Shown in pieces: positions 30,973 to 43,200 of a DNA stretch of 64,000 nucleotides. The notes beneath the pieces are model-generated. The model did no database searches. It saw nothing but the letters and a program-made list of their open reading frames with translations, and had not been told where the DNA came from. Location of the stretch: the NCBI GenBank assembly GCA_031771865.1, contig JASISA010000025.1, forward strand, positions 682,001 to 746,000, given 5' to 3'. Position numbers and translations under genes: made by a program. Within the stretch, counting starts at the first letter, position 1; each line of letters starts with the position of its first letter. The stretch comes from Nothophaeocryptopus gaeumannii. Taxonomy: Eukaryota > Ascomycota > Dothideomycetes > Mycosphaerellales > Mycosphaerellaceae.

Positions 30973-32335
30973 ATGGGCGATCTCGCAGGCCGAAAGGTCT
31001 TTAAGGTCTTCAACCAGGAGTTCATTGTGGACGAGCGATACACCGTGACGAAAGAGCTTGGGCAGGGAGCGTATGGTATTGTCTGCGCAGCTACGAACAA
31101 CCAGACGGGAGAAGGAGTCGCTATCAAGAAGATCACAAATGTCTTCAGCAAGAAGATCTTGGCGAAGCGTGCCCTGCGCGAGGTCAAGCTATTGCAACAT
31201 TTCAGAGGTCACCGAAACATCACCTGTTTGTACGACATGGACATTCCGAAGCCAGACAACTTCAACGAGACGTATTTGTACGAAGGTGAGGAACACGAAT
31301 CACAGAATCGATACTACAATGTCGGAGCTAACTGAACTGCACAGAGCTCATGGAGTGCGACCTGGCGGCTATCATCCGATCTGGACAGCCTCTGACTGAT
31401 GCCCACTTCCAATCTTTTATCTATCAGATACTGTGCGGTTTGAAGTATATCCACAGCGCCAATGTTCTCCACCGTGACTTGAAGCCGGGCAATCTACTTG
31501 TCAACGCAGACTGCGAGCTCAAGATCGCCGACTTTGGTCTTGCCAGAGGTTTCAGCATTGACCCTGAGGAGAACGCGGGCTACATGACTGAGTACGTGGC
31601 GACAAGATGGTACAGAGCACCAGAGATTATGCTCAGCTTCCAGAGCTACACCAAAGCCAGTAAGTTGAGCAGCTGAACATTAAGCACCCGCAAGACTAAT
31701 CACTCTCAGTTGACGTCTGGTCCGTCGGTTGCATTCTGGCAGAACTGTTGGGCAGCAAACCATTCTTCAAGGGCCGCGATTATGTCGACCAGCTCAACCA
31801 GATTTTGCACTACCTCGGTACGCCTTCCGAATCGACTCTGGCACGCATTGGTTCGCCTCGCGCTCAAGAATACGTCCGCAACCTGCCATACATGTCCAAG
31901 ATCCCATTCCAGCAGCTTTTCCCACGCGCTAACCCCGATGCTCTCGACCTCCTGGATCGCATGTTGGCATTCGACCCAAGTCAGCGTGTCGGTGTCGAAG
32001 ACGCGCTCGAGCACCGCTACCTCGGAATTTGGCACGATGCTTCCGATGAGCCTTCATGTCCCAAGCCATTCGATTTCGGCTTCGAGGTCGTTGACGACGT
32101 ACCAGAGATGCGACAAATGATCTTGGCCGAAGTCAGGAACTTCCGTCAATCAGTACGCGCACCCCAACAATTCCAATACTCGCAACAACAAGCACAAGGT
32201 CAACAAGTGCCAATACCTGAGGGCTACGATCCACGAGCCTACGAAGACCCACGACCACAGGAGATGGCCGGTCGCGGACAAGGACAGGATTTGGAGAGAG
32301 AGTTGCAGGGTGGATTGGACGCCATGCGGTCGTAG
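30973..32335 (+). CDS. SLT2: Cell-wall-integrity MAP kinase (Slt2/MpkA/Mgv1)
   Basis: Three exons: 30973-31285, 31345-31659 and 31710-32335, giving 417 residues. Junctions restore YLYEELMEC and KAIDVWSVGC. Seen: ATP loop GQGAYGIV, VAIKKITNVF, HRDLKPGNLL, DFGLARG, activation motif T-E-Y at residues 186-188 (ERK-type), ATRWYRAPE and LFPRANPDALDLLDRML. The C-terminal tail is glutamine- and proline-rich (QFQYSQQQAQGQQ), as in Slt2 orthologues, unlike Hog1 (TGY) or the Fus3/Kss1 group. It is the last kinase of the Bck1-Mkk pathway and is activated by wall stress through dual phosphorylation. Plant-pathogen orthologues are needed for penetration and conidiation; that is family knowledge. Confidence 0.96.
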
Positions 32336-34764
32336 TGGGCCGGCGGTGCTCTGGTAGCACCACATGTCGAGGTTTAGGAGAGCTCTTGTTCATTTGGGAC
32401 AATGCCGATGCGTACTTGGACTAACCGCGATGTGTACTTGATGCATGGCGGGGAGGATATGTTTTGTGTCCGTCGCCTTATTCAATTGTGGCTGGATACT
32501 GGGGAGGAGAACTTATTGACTGTGTGGGCACCTCGTGGACAGGCTGGGTATGAAAGGCATGTCATCTTCAGTAGATGGATGGAGGGTAGGCTCCAGATAT
32601 GAAATTTCGTCTTACAGCGGTGTTAGGCTTGATCTCATTTCGCCATGCCTGCCCCTTGCACACCTTGCCACGCGGGAGCGCGTGCGAGTGAGGAATGCAA
32701 GTCCCAAGATCCAACATCACTTATCGACTTCGCGCTAGCTAATGCGAATCTACATGATGCAAATGGGTATATTTCCAGATCCCACGTCATCCGGAGAAGC
32801 CTGGAGTTGCTGATGACGAATTGTCCATTAAGTTTCCGTCACAGACATACAGCCATGCGATCCTTGGCTATTATTTTATGTTCCTGGCTGGTCAAGCGGG
32901 TGTTTCGAAATTCAATGAATTCAATGGCTAAATGTGCGGTGAGAGATTATTGTTAGCGAAAGGTTGAAGATTCTTTCGATACATTTTGGCTTTTCTTGAC
33001 GGACTTTCTTGCGTCTTGCATGTCTATCGGTGGGACTTGGAGACCCGACTACGTACGGACGGAATGTCAGAGGGGTCGAAGGGTCGATCCAATGGTGGTT
33101 CGGTACTTTCGAATGTTGAGTCGCAAAACGGCGCTGCTGTTGCACTATCGCGGCTACAGTTGAAAGAGCCAGCAGACATGTTTCCATAGACAATAAGCTA
33201 GATGTGTGACCGGTAGTGCGACCATGGGCTGGGCAGAAATCGTGCATGCGGGAGGTGCCAGCCACGCGCTTTGTCCAATCGTGAAGCTGAGACGCCTCGA
33301 GACCAGAGCTGGGAAAGCCTGTAACAGAACGCACCTAAAGCGTACTGCGCAGGTTGGAACACCGGTGAGAATGAGGAGCCGCAAGGCTGGTCTACGAATT
33401 AGAGTGCCAAAAGGTGAGATCTTTGTTCCTGCTGACCTGCGGGTTAGACATGTAGGTTAGGCGATTGCTGCTGCTGCTGCTGCGCCGGCGGGAACTTGCG
33501 TCTTGTCGTGGCACGACTGAGCCTCTGTAGACGCGTTCGCAAAGGGCTGGCGAAACGCGCGAAGCTGCAGGTGGTTTTCCTATGCGCAGGTCAGGGAGCT
33601 GATGCAAAATTTGGGCTTTTCTTTTCCCGATGATGAATGAGATGGGCGGTGCTGATTGATTCGTCTCGGAGCATGCGCATAGGCCGTCCTGTCAGTGCCT
33701 TTCGTAGGATAGTAGATGCATAAGAGCCATGCGAGTATGCGCGCTGGTCGCATGCGAAGCACAGGAGGCTGGGTTGCAACAGGGGTGTTACGGGAGTCAC
33801 TGTGCTTCTGCGTTTCTTTCAACGAGTGTGCAAACGGATTCTGCCCTCGTTGCAGGGGCCATTGGTGCGAGCTGGGAAGAGGGATGGGGCACGGCGGGCG
33901 CTTTGTCGATGAGAACCGTGGCCGAGTATTGTGGCAGGTAGGCTAACAGATGCCGGTCTGGCATATCGATAGGCGTTTGAACGGCCCCAGGTAGACGACA
34001 TGCGATGGACATGTCTTTGAACTGCAAGAGATGTTCCTCCCAAGATCATTAACTATCGAAGATGTCGTCGTCGATGCCGTAAGGGCTGCCGCTGGAATAA
34101 GGCCGTGCTCTGCGACTAGCGGTGGATTGTCCGCAGGGACCTGGCTGTTACTCAGGCGACGGATCGTGAAGTTAGTCCTGCCGCCACACACAACCTGGGA
34201 CCCAGCAGCTCCCCAATCCCGCTCGGCAACCCAGCTTGTCGCTTTTACATCTTCGACGCCTGTACTTGTCGTTCGTTCCGTGTGCATTGCCGGCAAGGCA
34301 GGCGTGCTGCCCTTTTGTGGAAGGAGCGAAGAGGTCCTCCAGGTCGAGCCTGCTCCGGAGCCAATCGGTGTCTGGAGAACAACGCACACGTAGAGTCTCA
34401 CCTCACGACTGTCGGACTATTGCGACTGCAGAACCGTCTCGCATACCGTGCAGGCTGAGCGATATCCATCCTCTCAACTATCGCAATCACCATTCACTCG
34501 AGCGCGAACTGAACGATTCGATTGCCCGGACGACGTACATTCACACCTGCAGGCATCGTGCACGACGATTGGCGTTGCTGCGAGTCAATCGAAGCCCGCA
34601 TCCTGGTGCTGTGTAACTCGGCTCGCCACCAGCTATCCGCATTGAAAACAAACGCTGAACGGGGGCTTTCGCGCAACGACAGGTCAGGACACTCAGGCTC
34701 CACCGAATCGAAACCACTGCACCGTTATGCGTCAACAACGCCGGGTTGCGTTCAGCATCTAAGC
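32336..34764. other. 2.4-kb intergenic region
   Basis: The 3' flank of the MAP kinase and the presumably long 5' leader/promoter of the large scaffold gene. A short CTG-type run lies at 33467-33483. Many short frames occur on both strands, none convincing. Confidence 0.5.
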
Positions 34765-37700
34765 ATGGGCGTGGACTCCCGCTACACTCGCCCGCCATTG
34801 CCGGCCCCCACAGAAACCGACGAGAACGACACCTCCGGCGGCGACACCGAGGTAGCGACCAACGTCACCACACGCACCGACAACACCCATTACACCATCC
34901 CCGAGGACGGCCGCCCTATCACCATTTCCACCAAGAAGGACAAGGACGCCAGCAAGGGCAAGCACAGTCGGGACAAGAGTCAGACCAGTCTGTTAATCGA
35001 ATACTTCGAGGCTTCCAAAGATAGCGACAAGAGCCGTAGTCGGCCCAGTGTGCGAGTCAAAGTCACACCAGGTTCAGCGAAGAAGAGCAAGAGCGGAGGA
35101 AATGAAGCAGTGCAGATCACAAGCATAGGAACAGATCGCAAGCCTTCATACACGCACCGCATCCCGTTGCCGAGTGGAAAGAACGCGGAAGCTGGTGTGG
35201 AGGGTACCGAGCTCAGTCACTCGTCAGAAAGCAACGTTTCGGGACACCCACCTGTTGAGATCGAGGTCCTCAACCAAAGCGACGTGTCGAACAAACGATC
35301 CTCGCGCGGACTTATGTACGCACCTGCCGAGTCGAACGTCTCGTCAATGCCGCCGGACAGCATGCTCGAGGGCGAGGCATCTGTATTGGATGGTGAGCGA
35401 GGCATGGAGTACCGAGACGAGCGCGACGACCCTACACCAACCAAGGAGGCCGATCTTCTGAGGACGCCACAGCGCACAGGAAGCCAGCAGCGGGCTGCGA
35501 GCAGAGAGCGGATCACTCAAAAGGTTATGGAGAAGCTTGCGGCGGGGTCATCCAAGCCCCGCAAGTCAAGTCGCCACAGCGAGCGCAACAGCAAAGAATA
35601 CGACTACGAAGGAGGATCCCGCGAGCGACGAAGACGGTCGTCGAAGTCGCAGCGATCAGAAGATGACACCATCAGCGGTGCGGAGTCCAGTCTGCTTTCT
35701 TCCAAATTTGCCCCTAGCGAACGCTCTTACAGATCCGGGAGCTCGCAGTCTAGGATAACGAACAATCCGAAGGTTCTGGAGATGGTCGAGGACACGATTA
35801 AGCGCCTAATTCTGCCGGAAATCAATGCCATCAAAGAGGGCCAGCGCACGGATCGCAGACTCCGTAGCTTCGAGGGCAGAAGCGGTTCGGCTTCAGATAG
35901 CCCAGGATTGGAGCGACGTGTCAGCAAATCATCAAGCACTCCGCATCTGTCTTCGAAGCCGAAGGTTGTCCTGAATCGCGATGGCGACGATCCGGGAGTT
36001 GTGCTATCAAGAGGCGATTCGGAGAGGGTGAAGTCACGCAAGACTAGCCGGGAGCACTCCGACCGGCCTTCAAGCAGACGATCTTCCGGGAGACACTCGC
36101 GGGAAGGTAGCTATGATGATGAGAAAATGCGCCCAAAGTCAAGCAGAAACACATTGCGTGGAGCGGCAGCGGCTGGTTTGGGAGCAGGTGTTCTGACAGC
36201 TGCAGCTTTGAAGCATCACGACTCTCAGGGAGATGTTCATGAACGGCGGAAGAAGCGTAGCAAGTCTCACGCCAGCCGCAGTCGATCTGCGAGCATCACA
36301 GACACGTACGATGAGACTTACACGAAGGAGCGAATCCCGCCGATGCCACTTGCCAGCCAAGTCAATGACTCCGATGTCACGAGGGAAAGCATCCTTTCTC
36401 AAGGCACAGATCGACCACAATCGCGAAATTCACGCGATACCCACACGCCGATACGAGAAGTCTCACGGGGCTCAGTCAGCGATGCGCTATCTCCAGCATC
36501 CTCACGCACGCCAACACGGCCTTCCTCGAGAGGAGGCGTGGGAATGAGCCATACCAATCTACCCTTGGAACTCTCCCAGAGGGCCAAGAGTCCCAATGGC
36601 GGAGTGTCAAACAAGGAGCGCCTTGCTGCACTTGCTGCCGCAGGGCTTGGTGGAGCAGAAGTCGCGAAAGGAATCGAGGACCATCATGTTGATGCTGATG
36701 GCTATGGAGAGACTCCTCCCCAGCAGCGCAAGTTCAGCGGTGGGAGAAGCCCCGCGCAGAGCGTGTCCAGTCTCAAGCAAACGTTCGAGGACGACCCGCT
36801 GATACCGCAGGGTCTGCGACCACGCAGTGCTGCCTCGCGATCATCAGCTGGTCGTCTTCGCAGCAATCGTAACTCCCAAGCATCATTGCGATCCTCGCCG
36901 ACGACTCAGAAGCTGGCTGAGTCTGGCAAGCCATCTCGAGATACCAGTCTAGACGAATTTGAGACTCCAGGTGAGCGTCCGAGCCCAGCGTTCTTGCGTG
37001 ATGGTTCGGGGACTCCCAACGGCGAAACGGCAGATGAGTGGCTGGAGCGACAGCATCTGATCAATGACCGATACCGCGACTCGATGACCACGAATCGCGA
37101 ATCCTACCAGACGAACCCTTATCCGGAAGATGCCAAGCGCTTCACTATGATGACCGACGACAGCTACTTGGATCGCCAAACCGACGATGACGCTGCGGCA
37201 GAACAAGACGTCCGTGAGATTACGAACGGAGGATTGAATCCTGGCTACATCCACACCCCCATGGCTGTGGAGTCTGCCGTCGCTTCTCTCATGGAGCCGT
37301 CCACCGTGAGCAGTCATCAGCAGTCTACGACTGATAGCCCAGCCAAAGCGAATCAGAGCTTTAGTGATCGTCTGCGTGGCATGGGTGAAAGCGCACCGCT
37401 TTATGAAGGCTCGACCATGAGCCAGAACATGCCAAGTCAAGACCGGTGGGCTGCGATCAAGGCTCACTCACGCAACCTGTCTGGCTCAGTGGAGCAGTCA
37501 CCGGAGCAGAGCCCCGTTCGAGACGTGCGCGAGCAGCATTCTCTGGAGAAGAACCCGATCATGAGCGCGAGCGGTTTGCCTGTCGCTGGTGATCCTCTAC
37601 CCGAAATTGGCCACTTCGACGATTCGAAGTCTGATCTCACGACGAACCCGTCCATCATACAAGGACCTCTTGGCGGAGATGCAACTGGCAAGTCAACATG

Positions 37701-40206
37701 GCCGTATACGCCCGAGCCTGAGACCGCTGCGAACAGGGACAGCAGATCTGGTGAGCCTGAGTTTGGCAAGACTGGGCTCGCCGCCGCCGCTGCCAGTGGC
37801 GCTGCTGCGTTCGCAGCTGCCCACTCTGGTCGACAGCCCAAGGTTGAAGAGGAACACGGTGGATACGGCATCGATCGCGGAGCTACGCCCACTGGTAGTC
37901 CTACCGCTTTCCGCGACGAGGGTTACGTTACTGACGCTCACACTCGCTCCGGAGGCGCCATTACTCCCAAGGCCGAGAATCAAATGTACGGCAAGAAAGA
38001 CATCGAGGACTATCACCGTGCCATGGACGCTCAAGACTTGGGTGACGAAGATCCGTTTGCAGCCGATCCCAAACACCTGCGCCATTTCTCTGGAAACTCA
38101 CATGGCATGGACTCACCTCTCTACGATGCTTCAACAGGCAAAGGCCTTGATCGGATAGAATCCAAGGATGTCGTTGCGCTGATGGACCATCTTACCGTGC
38201 GTGACGCCCAGCGCAATGCTCGAGATACTGAGATTCTGGTCACTTTGGTTCGGAGCGCAGCCGAGATGCGCAAGGAGTTCGACGAGATGAAGCGCTTCAT
38301 CGCCGAGCAAGACAAGATGATCATGCAGAATACCGATCGCGATGCTGAGTACACCGCTCAAAAGGTGCTCGGGGGGCCACGACCACAGCCTGTGAGCTTA
38401 CCCCGAACGCCACGGCGCGCAGCCGACTCGGAGGAAGATGTTCAAACGAAGCGAAAGGGTGTCCTGCAGCGGGCTTTGAAGGGTCTAACCAAGGGCAAGA
38501 GCAGCAAAGATCTCTCTAGAATCGAAGACATGCTCAACCAGATTCTGGACAATGTAGAAGATCTCAAACATCAGAATGGAGGCCCGCAGCTGAACCGCTC
38601 CTATACGATGGACAGTCTGGATTCATATGAGAAGATGCGGGCCACGCAAGACTCTGGTTATGAGCCGGAAGGCCAGGCTGGAACCTCAAGCACACCAAGT
38701 CAATCCGGACATTTCCCCGTCACTCCACGAGAGAAGCAATTGTTTCACTCGGGATACGACGGTCGACGTGGTTCTGAGAACCGAGTCAGCACCGTTCTCG
38801 AAGAGGAAGACGATGATGAGCTTGAGCCACACGAGAGGCACGTGCTCAACAACCAATTTGAGAACAACGAACGCCTTCTCACGCCAACACAGGAGACGCA
38901 TCGTCGGGGGCCATCGCCGAAGAATACGCCACCTCCCAATGGTGGAACGTTTCCTCACGATTACACTCCGGATAAGCAACGCAAACACAAGAGCAATAGC
39001 TCTTCCTTGTTTGGAGTGAACGTGCCCAAGACCTCACGTTGGTCAAGAACGACCACATCATCAGCCCCTGACCCAGCCACAATTGACAGCCCAAAGCAAG
39101 CCCGCAACCAACGACCGCTATCCGGAGCCTCTTCTCGATCTCGTTCCACATTGGATCAGTATGACGATGACGATGAGTATTCGTTGCGCGAGGGAGGCAA
39201 TCAATCACGCTCAATGCAAAGCCTTGGCCGCGATGCTCCGCACGGAGAGACCCGCAGCATGCGGAGCCAGGCCAGCAGTAGGTTAACGAGAACCCCATCC
39301 CCACTGATCCCATCGGAAGCTTCCGTCCACGATCGTGATAGATACGACGACGGGAAACGGGCCGCATCCCCTGTCCAAGAGGACGACCAAGCTGCCCTGC
39401 AGGAGGCAAAGTACCAGGCCCACCGCAATTCATTACAGCTCCAACATCCTCAGCCACGACAGGGGACCACGTCTCGTCACCAAAACACGCTGGAGGATCA
39501 AGCGCAGACGTTTGACGAAACCACCGGCACCAACTCCGATCTTTCTCAGGCCACTGTCAGTGACTTCGATCCTGCAATCTGGGGCTCATCAGCCACTGCG
39601 GGTTTGGCACGCCATCGTCTCACGCAGCAAGAGCCCATAAGCCCTTTCAGCATGAACAGCCATGACCGATGGGGCAGGAGAGGTAGCGACGATGATCCGC
39701 TGGTCCCACAACAAAAGCCAGCTGTACCTCCTAAAATCAAGCATGATGAGCCGGAGCCAGAGACGGACTGGGAACCGCAGTACAGCAACAGTGGCTTCAG
39801 CAAGGGCGGATATTACAGCAGCCCGTACGGATCGGGTCATCTGTTGGAGCCGATCGAGGAGGTCAGATACAGTTTGGAAACTGATAGTGGCCATGTAAGC
39901 ACCATGACGCCTCTCAATATATCGGCGGCCTCTTGTTTGGACCTTGAAACGCTAACCGATGTTGCACAGATTTCTCCCGAGCCAAACGTGACGCCGCAAG
40001 TTGAAAGGGCAGTTGATGTCCGAAGCCCGGGCCGAAAGATTACGGGGCCGAGGCCGATGGCAGGCCGAAGCCCAAGTGGGACAACTGCGTCACATGCTGC
40101 ACTGCAGAGGACTGCTGAAGCGTCGGGCACAGTGCGGAGGAAGCCAGTCCCAGGAGCTCAAGGTACGAAGATTTCTCCTGCGACAAACAAATGCGCGCCG
40201 TCCTAG
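34765..40206 (+). CDS. Large disordered scaffold protein with a conserved helical module
   Basis: From the ATG at 34765 (MGVDSRYTRPPLPAPTETDE). The frame is open from 34522, but the upstream part looks non-coding. A likely 75-nt in-frame intron at 39895-39969 (GTAAGC, GCTAACC branch, TTGCACAG) leaves 1,788 residues; unspliced it would be 1,813. Most of the protein is Ser/Arg/Asp-rich and disordered. Three Ala/Gly-rich hydrophobic segments occur: AAAAGLGAGVLTAAAL near 466, LAALAAAGLGGAEVA near 620, and GLAAAAASGAAAFAAA near 1004. A well-ordered module lies at about 1125-1270: IESKDVVALMDHLTVRDAQR, TEILVTLVRSAAEMRKEFDE, then KGVLQRALKGLTKGKSSKDL and IEDMLNQILDNVEDL, which looks like a coiled-coil interaction region. 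Ala-rich segments also occur in giant fungal tethers such as leashin/'involucrin repeat' proteins, but I cannot claim identity. Confidence 0.85.
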   Translation: MGVDSRYTRPPLPAPTETDENDTSGGDTEVATNVTTRTDNTHYTIPEDGRPITISTKKDKDASKGKHSRDKSQTSLLIEYFEASKDSDKSRSRPSVRVKVTPGSAKKSKSGGNEAVQITSIGTDRKPSYTHRIPLPSGKNAEAGVEGTELSHSSESNVSGHPPVEIEVLNQSDVSNKRSSRGLMYAPAESNVSSMPPDSMLEGEASVLDGERGMEYRDERDDPTPTKEADLLRTPQRTGSQQRAASRERITQKVMEKLAAGSSKPRKSSRHSERNSKEYDYEGGSRERRRRSSKSQRSEDDTISGAESSLLSSKFAPSERSYRSGSSQSRITNNPKVLEMVEDTIKRLILPEINAIKEGQRTDRRLRSFEGRSGSASDSPGLERRVSKSSSTPHLSSKPKVVLNRDGDDPGVVLSRGDSERVKSRKTSREHSDRPSSRRSSGRHSREGSYDDEKMRPKSSRNTLRGAAAAGLGAGVLTAAALKHHDSQGDVHERRKKRSKSHASRSRSASITDTYDETYTKERIPPMPLASQVNDSDVTRESILSQGTDRPQSRNSRDTHTPIREVSRGSVSDALSPASSRTPTRPSSRGGVGMSHTNLPLELSQRAKSPNGGVSNKERLAALAAAGLGGAEVAKGIEDHHVDADGYGETPPQQRKFSGGRSPAQSVSSLKQTFEDDPLIPQGLRPRSAASRSSAGRLRSNRNSQASLRSSPTTQKLAESGKPSRDTSLDEFETPGERPSPAFLRDGSGTPNGETADEWLERQHLINDRYRDSMTTNRESYQTNPYPEDAKRFTMMTDDSYLDRQTDDDAAAEQDVREITNGGLNPGYIHTPMAVESAVASLMEPSTVSSHQQSTTDSPAKANQSFSDRLRGMGESAPLYEGSTMSQNMPSQDRWAAIKAHSRNLSGSVEQSPEQSPVRDVREQHSLEKNPIMSASGLPVAGDPLPEIGHFDDSKSDLTTNPSIIQGPLGGDATGKSTWPYTPEPETAANRDSRSGEPEFGKTGLAAAAASGAAAFAAAHSGRQPKVEEEHGGYGIDRGATPTGSPTAFRDEGYVTDAHTRSGGAITPKAENQMYGKKDIEDYHRAMDAQDLGDEDPFAADPKHLRHFSGNSHGMDSPLYDASTGKGLDRIESKDVVALMDHLTVRDAQRNARDTEILVTLVRSAAEMRKEFDEMKRFIAEQDKMIMQNTDRDAEYTAQKVLGGPRPQPVSLPRTPRRAADSEEDVQTKRKGVLQRALKGLTKGKSSKDLSRIEDMLNQILDNVEDLKHQNGGPQLNRSYTMDSLDSYEKMRATQDSGYEPEGQAGTSSTPSQSGHFPVTPREKQLFHSGYDGRRGSENRVSTVLEEEDDDELEPHERHVLNNQFENNERLLTPTQETHRRGPSPKNTPPPNGGTFPHDYTPDKQRKHKSNSSSLFGVNVPKTSRWSRTTTSSAPDPATIDSPKQARNQRPLSGASSRSRSTLDQYDDDDEYSLREGGNQSRSMQSLGRDAPHGETRSMRSQASSRLTRTPSPLIPSEASVHDRDRYDDGKRAASPVQEDDQAALQEAKYQAHRNSLQLQHPQPRQGTTSRHQNTLEDQAQTFDETTGTNSDLSQATVSDFDPAIWGSSATAGLARHRLTQQEPISPFSMNSHDRWGRRGSDDDPLVPQQKPAVPPKIKHDEPEPETDWEPQYSNSGFSKGGYYSSPYGSGHLLEPIEEVRYSLETDSGHVSTMTPLNISAASCLDLETLTDVAQISPEPNVTPQVERAVDVRSPGRKITGPRPMAGRSPSGTTASHAALQRTAEASGTVRRKPVPGAQGTKISPATNKCAPS

Positions 40207-43200
40207 TGATGGAAGCCGTTGCTGTTGTCTACTACATCCCTCAAAGCATGTACTTATACATCGTTCTCACACAGGCTCCCGCGACAGTCTGGATAGCGAG
40301 ACCTTTTGATTGAACTGCACAGCATAATGAGCAAGCGACGGCGTTTTTGGAGAAGGCAACTGAGCATTCACTGAAGCGAAGTGTGTGCAAGAGACACTTT
40401 GCCTTTTTGAACATTGGTACGATTGCATGAACAGAATACGATGCGCAGGAGAAGAGAGCGCGCAACCTTTTCGAACCAAAAGAACATGCGCTTTTTTGTA
40501 CTTGCACTGTATACCTGCATAGAGGTGGATTAGTAGACACACAGCATGCAGACATAGCATAGGCGCCCGTTGTTTTTAGGGGATTTATAATGAATGCATT
40601 TGATGCCCGCTCTTACTCACCCACTCGACGAGTGGTAATTTCTCGGCTTACATTTGGGGTTGATGTTACTGTAGCCTTGAATGGAATAACTCCCTCGGCG
40701 CTATCGAGCCAGCTCGTTGATCCTTCTATCTCTTGCGATTCTGCCATCGACGCTGTGTTGAGCAAGACCATGCGTGATTGGTGTCTTACTTCTGTGGAAG
40801 AAGAAGTAGCCGAATTCTTTGCTGATATGCTCAGAGACGTCATGTCTTGGAGTGTCGACGGCTCAGAGGACATGGTTCGAAGTCTGCGTCTTTGAAACAT
40901 GTGATGACTCTTGGCTGATCGGAATGGGGTTCCTGAATGGACGTCTGGTTGTTGTTGCCATGTCGCTGTCAGTCGATCGAGGGGATCTTGTCAGACTTCG
41001 TTATTGCTTCTCTCACCAATGTCAAGCCGCTTGAAACAACATGAGTGTGCCGTCATAGACGTAGCGAGGGTTCCATTTGGCGAAGTCGAAGGCCCTCGTA
41101 TTCTCGAGAGGTCTTACAAAGGCTATGCTCTTAGGATTGCGTTTGAGAATGTTAAATGATCCTGATCACGGACAGACGCGAGGATAATGGCCTTGGTCTA
41201 CAACCCTCAGGTGAGCGTGATGGAGTTGGAAACTGCGAAGAGCGAGGAGAGAAGCAATTACTGTAGGCAGTCTTGCAAGCCGCGGAGCTGAGCCCGAAAG
41301 GCCAATGTTAGACAATCAACATAGTGCATGGTCTGAGCTTCGTGCACCTTCTATCTTCAGCTATGCTTTTTCTTGCTTGATGTTCGGCCTCGCTGTGCAG
41401 GGATTGCCTCGATTCCGTTCTAGCGATGATGAAGCTATCCGTTGACGGTCGCTCCGCTGGTGCAAGACGGAAGATGAAAAGTTGCATGCTATGCATGTCT
41501 TCAGTGTCGGCATTTCGAGACGTCGCGAGTACCTTCTCGTAGAGCCGTCGAAGCCTTGCCAGACGTTGGAGTGGACCCAGTATTCCCATGGACCAAGACC
41601 TCTTGACAAAGCTCATTGCCGGTTGCTTCTCTTCGAAGTCAAGATTGTTTCGATGTGCTTGATGCGATCTCAGGACCATAGACTATAGTCCAGGTCGCGG
41701 AGATCGGATGTGTCTCGCTTCTGCAGGAAAAAGGGCTACTACGCTGAGGAGGGCACATTCACGCTGCTGAGGTAGGAGGAGGCTGGTAAGAAGCGGTGAC
41801 GAGCTTTGTCAACTTCCCCTGGACCTTCTTCACCGATTTAGCCGCCTGCTATGGAATATGCTCGCACGCTTGGCGTTGCATTCACCCAGGACTTGCATGT
41901 GAGCGCTAGACGGAGTCAAGTCCGCTCGAAAGTACGCGACGGTAAAATTTGCAAACTTGCTCTTTCGACGCTTTGCTCAAAAACGCCGCAGGCCTGTGTG
42001 TTGTCAGGGCGCTCGTGGCTGCTTCCTCTCCGATCCCGCTCATTATGTCTCCGAAGTGCCTGCCGAGACAGTAACGTTGCACGATGACCGCGAAGATTAT
42101 CGCATCTGTCACTTACATTGTCCGCCGTAGGTGGTGCGTGCACTTTCATGTGCTGGAGCTGTCCTTGCGGCAGGGGCGGGGGACTAACGCGGCTGTGGTA
42201 CCCTGTCCCAGGTCGTCACAGCCCAGATCTGGATCGACCGCCGGAACGGCGCTTCAGTTTGCGATGTCGTCTTCTTTCCGGGATGCTGGAAAAGCCGTCG
42301 GTGGTGCCAGCAGTTTGGTGAAGAGGTCATCGTTCCTGCCTTGGCTCCGTTCCTGTCGCGTGCGACGTGGTCGGCACGGGTTCCGACACCGCCAGCGTTT
42401 GCACTGATCACAGGATGCTTGCCACGCTTATAGCTTTTTTGCGCACGGTTCCCACTTGATATAGACGCTCTCTCCGCGCGGACTGCCGTTTCTATGCCGC
42501 TGTCGACGAGAGCAATCCCATCACCGTGGGCCACTTGAGAGGGAGTCATGGGACACCGCCGTGCTTTTTCAGGACGGACGTCTTCCTCCGCATCTGATAT
42601 GGGCCCTTGTACTTGTCAGCTCGGTGACGGTCCAGGATGTTTAGATCGCATGTGAGATGAAGCCAGCAAGATCTAGGACATGGGTACGTTCACTACACCA
42701 GAGCGGTACCCTACAAGATCGGCTCACGCTCGCGCAATTGCAGTGCCGCCCGCAAGTGCAGCCGGTCAACCACTTGTCGCAATGCTTTCACACGCATCTC
42801 ACGTCTGCGGGTGAAGCACTTTTCACAGTTTAAAGGCATTCTAGAGACAAGCCTCACCGGGAGATTATTGTACACCAATGCGACTATTTACCTGTTTCGA
42901 TCATGTGGAGATAGTGGTGCCGGTACTCCGCGACGCGCTTCAGGAGTGTGATTAGATGGCCCTCATGAAATGTCGATTGCTTGAGGTGGTGCATGCCAGT
43001 CGCGATCGGACACAGATATGTCTCATCACTAGCCGGAAAGCTTGAGCAAGGATCTGCGATAGATGTAACTTGACTCTCGGACTGAGCTCCGGTGCCCTCC
43101 TGAGCCCTCGTTGGCCGCTGGGATATGCGAAACGATCTTCCCTCGATCCTGACGTCTGCTGCTGGCGGGCATGAGCATCGCACAACATACTGGCGATCTG

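Noticed and set aside
33467..33483. CTG-type trinucleotide run
   Set aside because: Fewer than six units; ordinary background.
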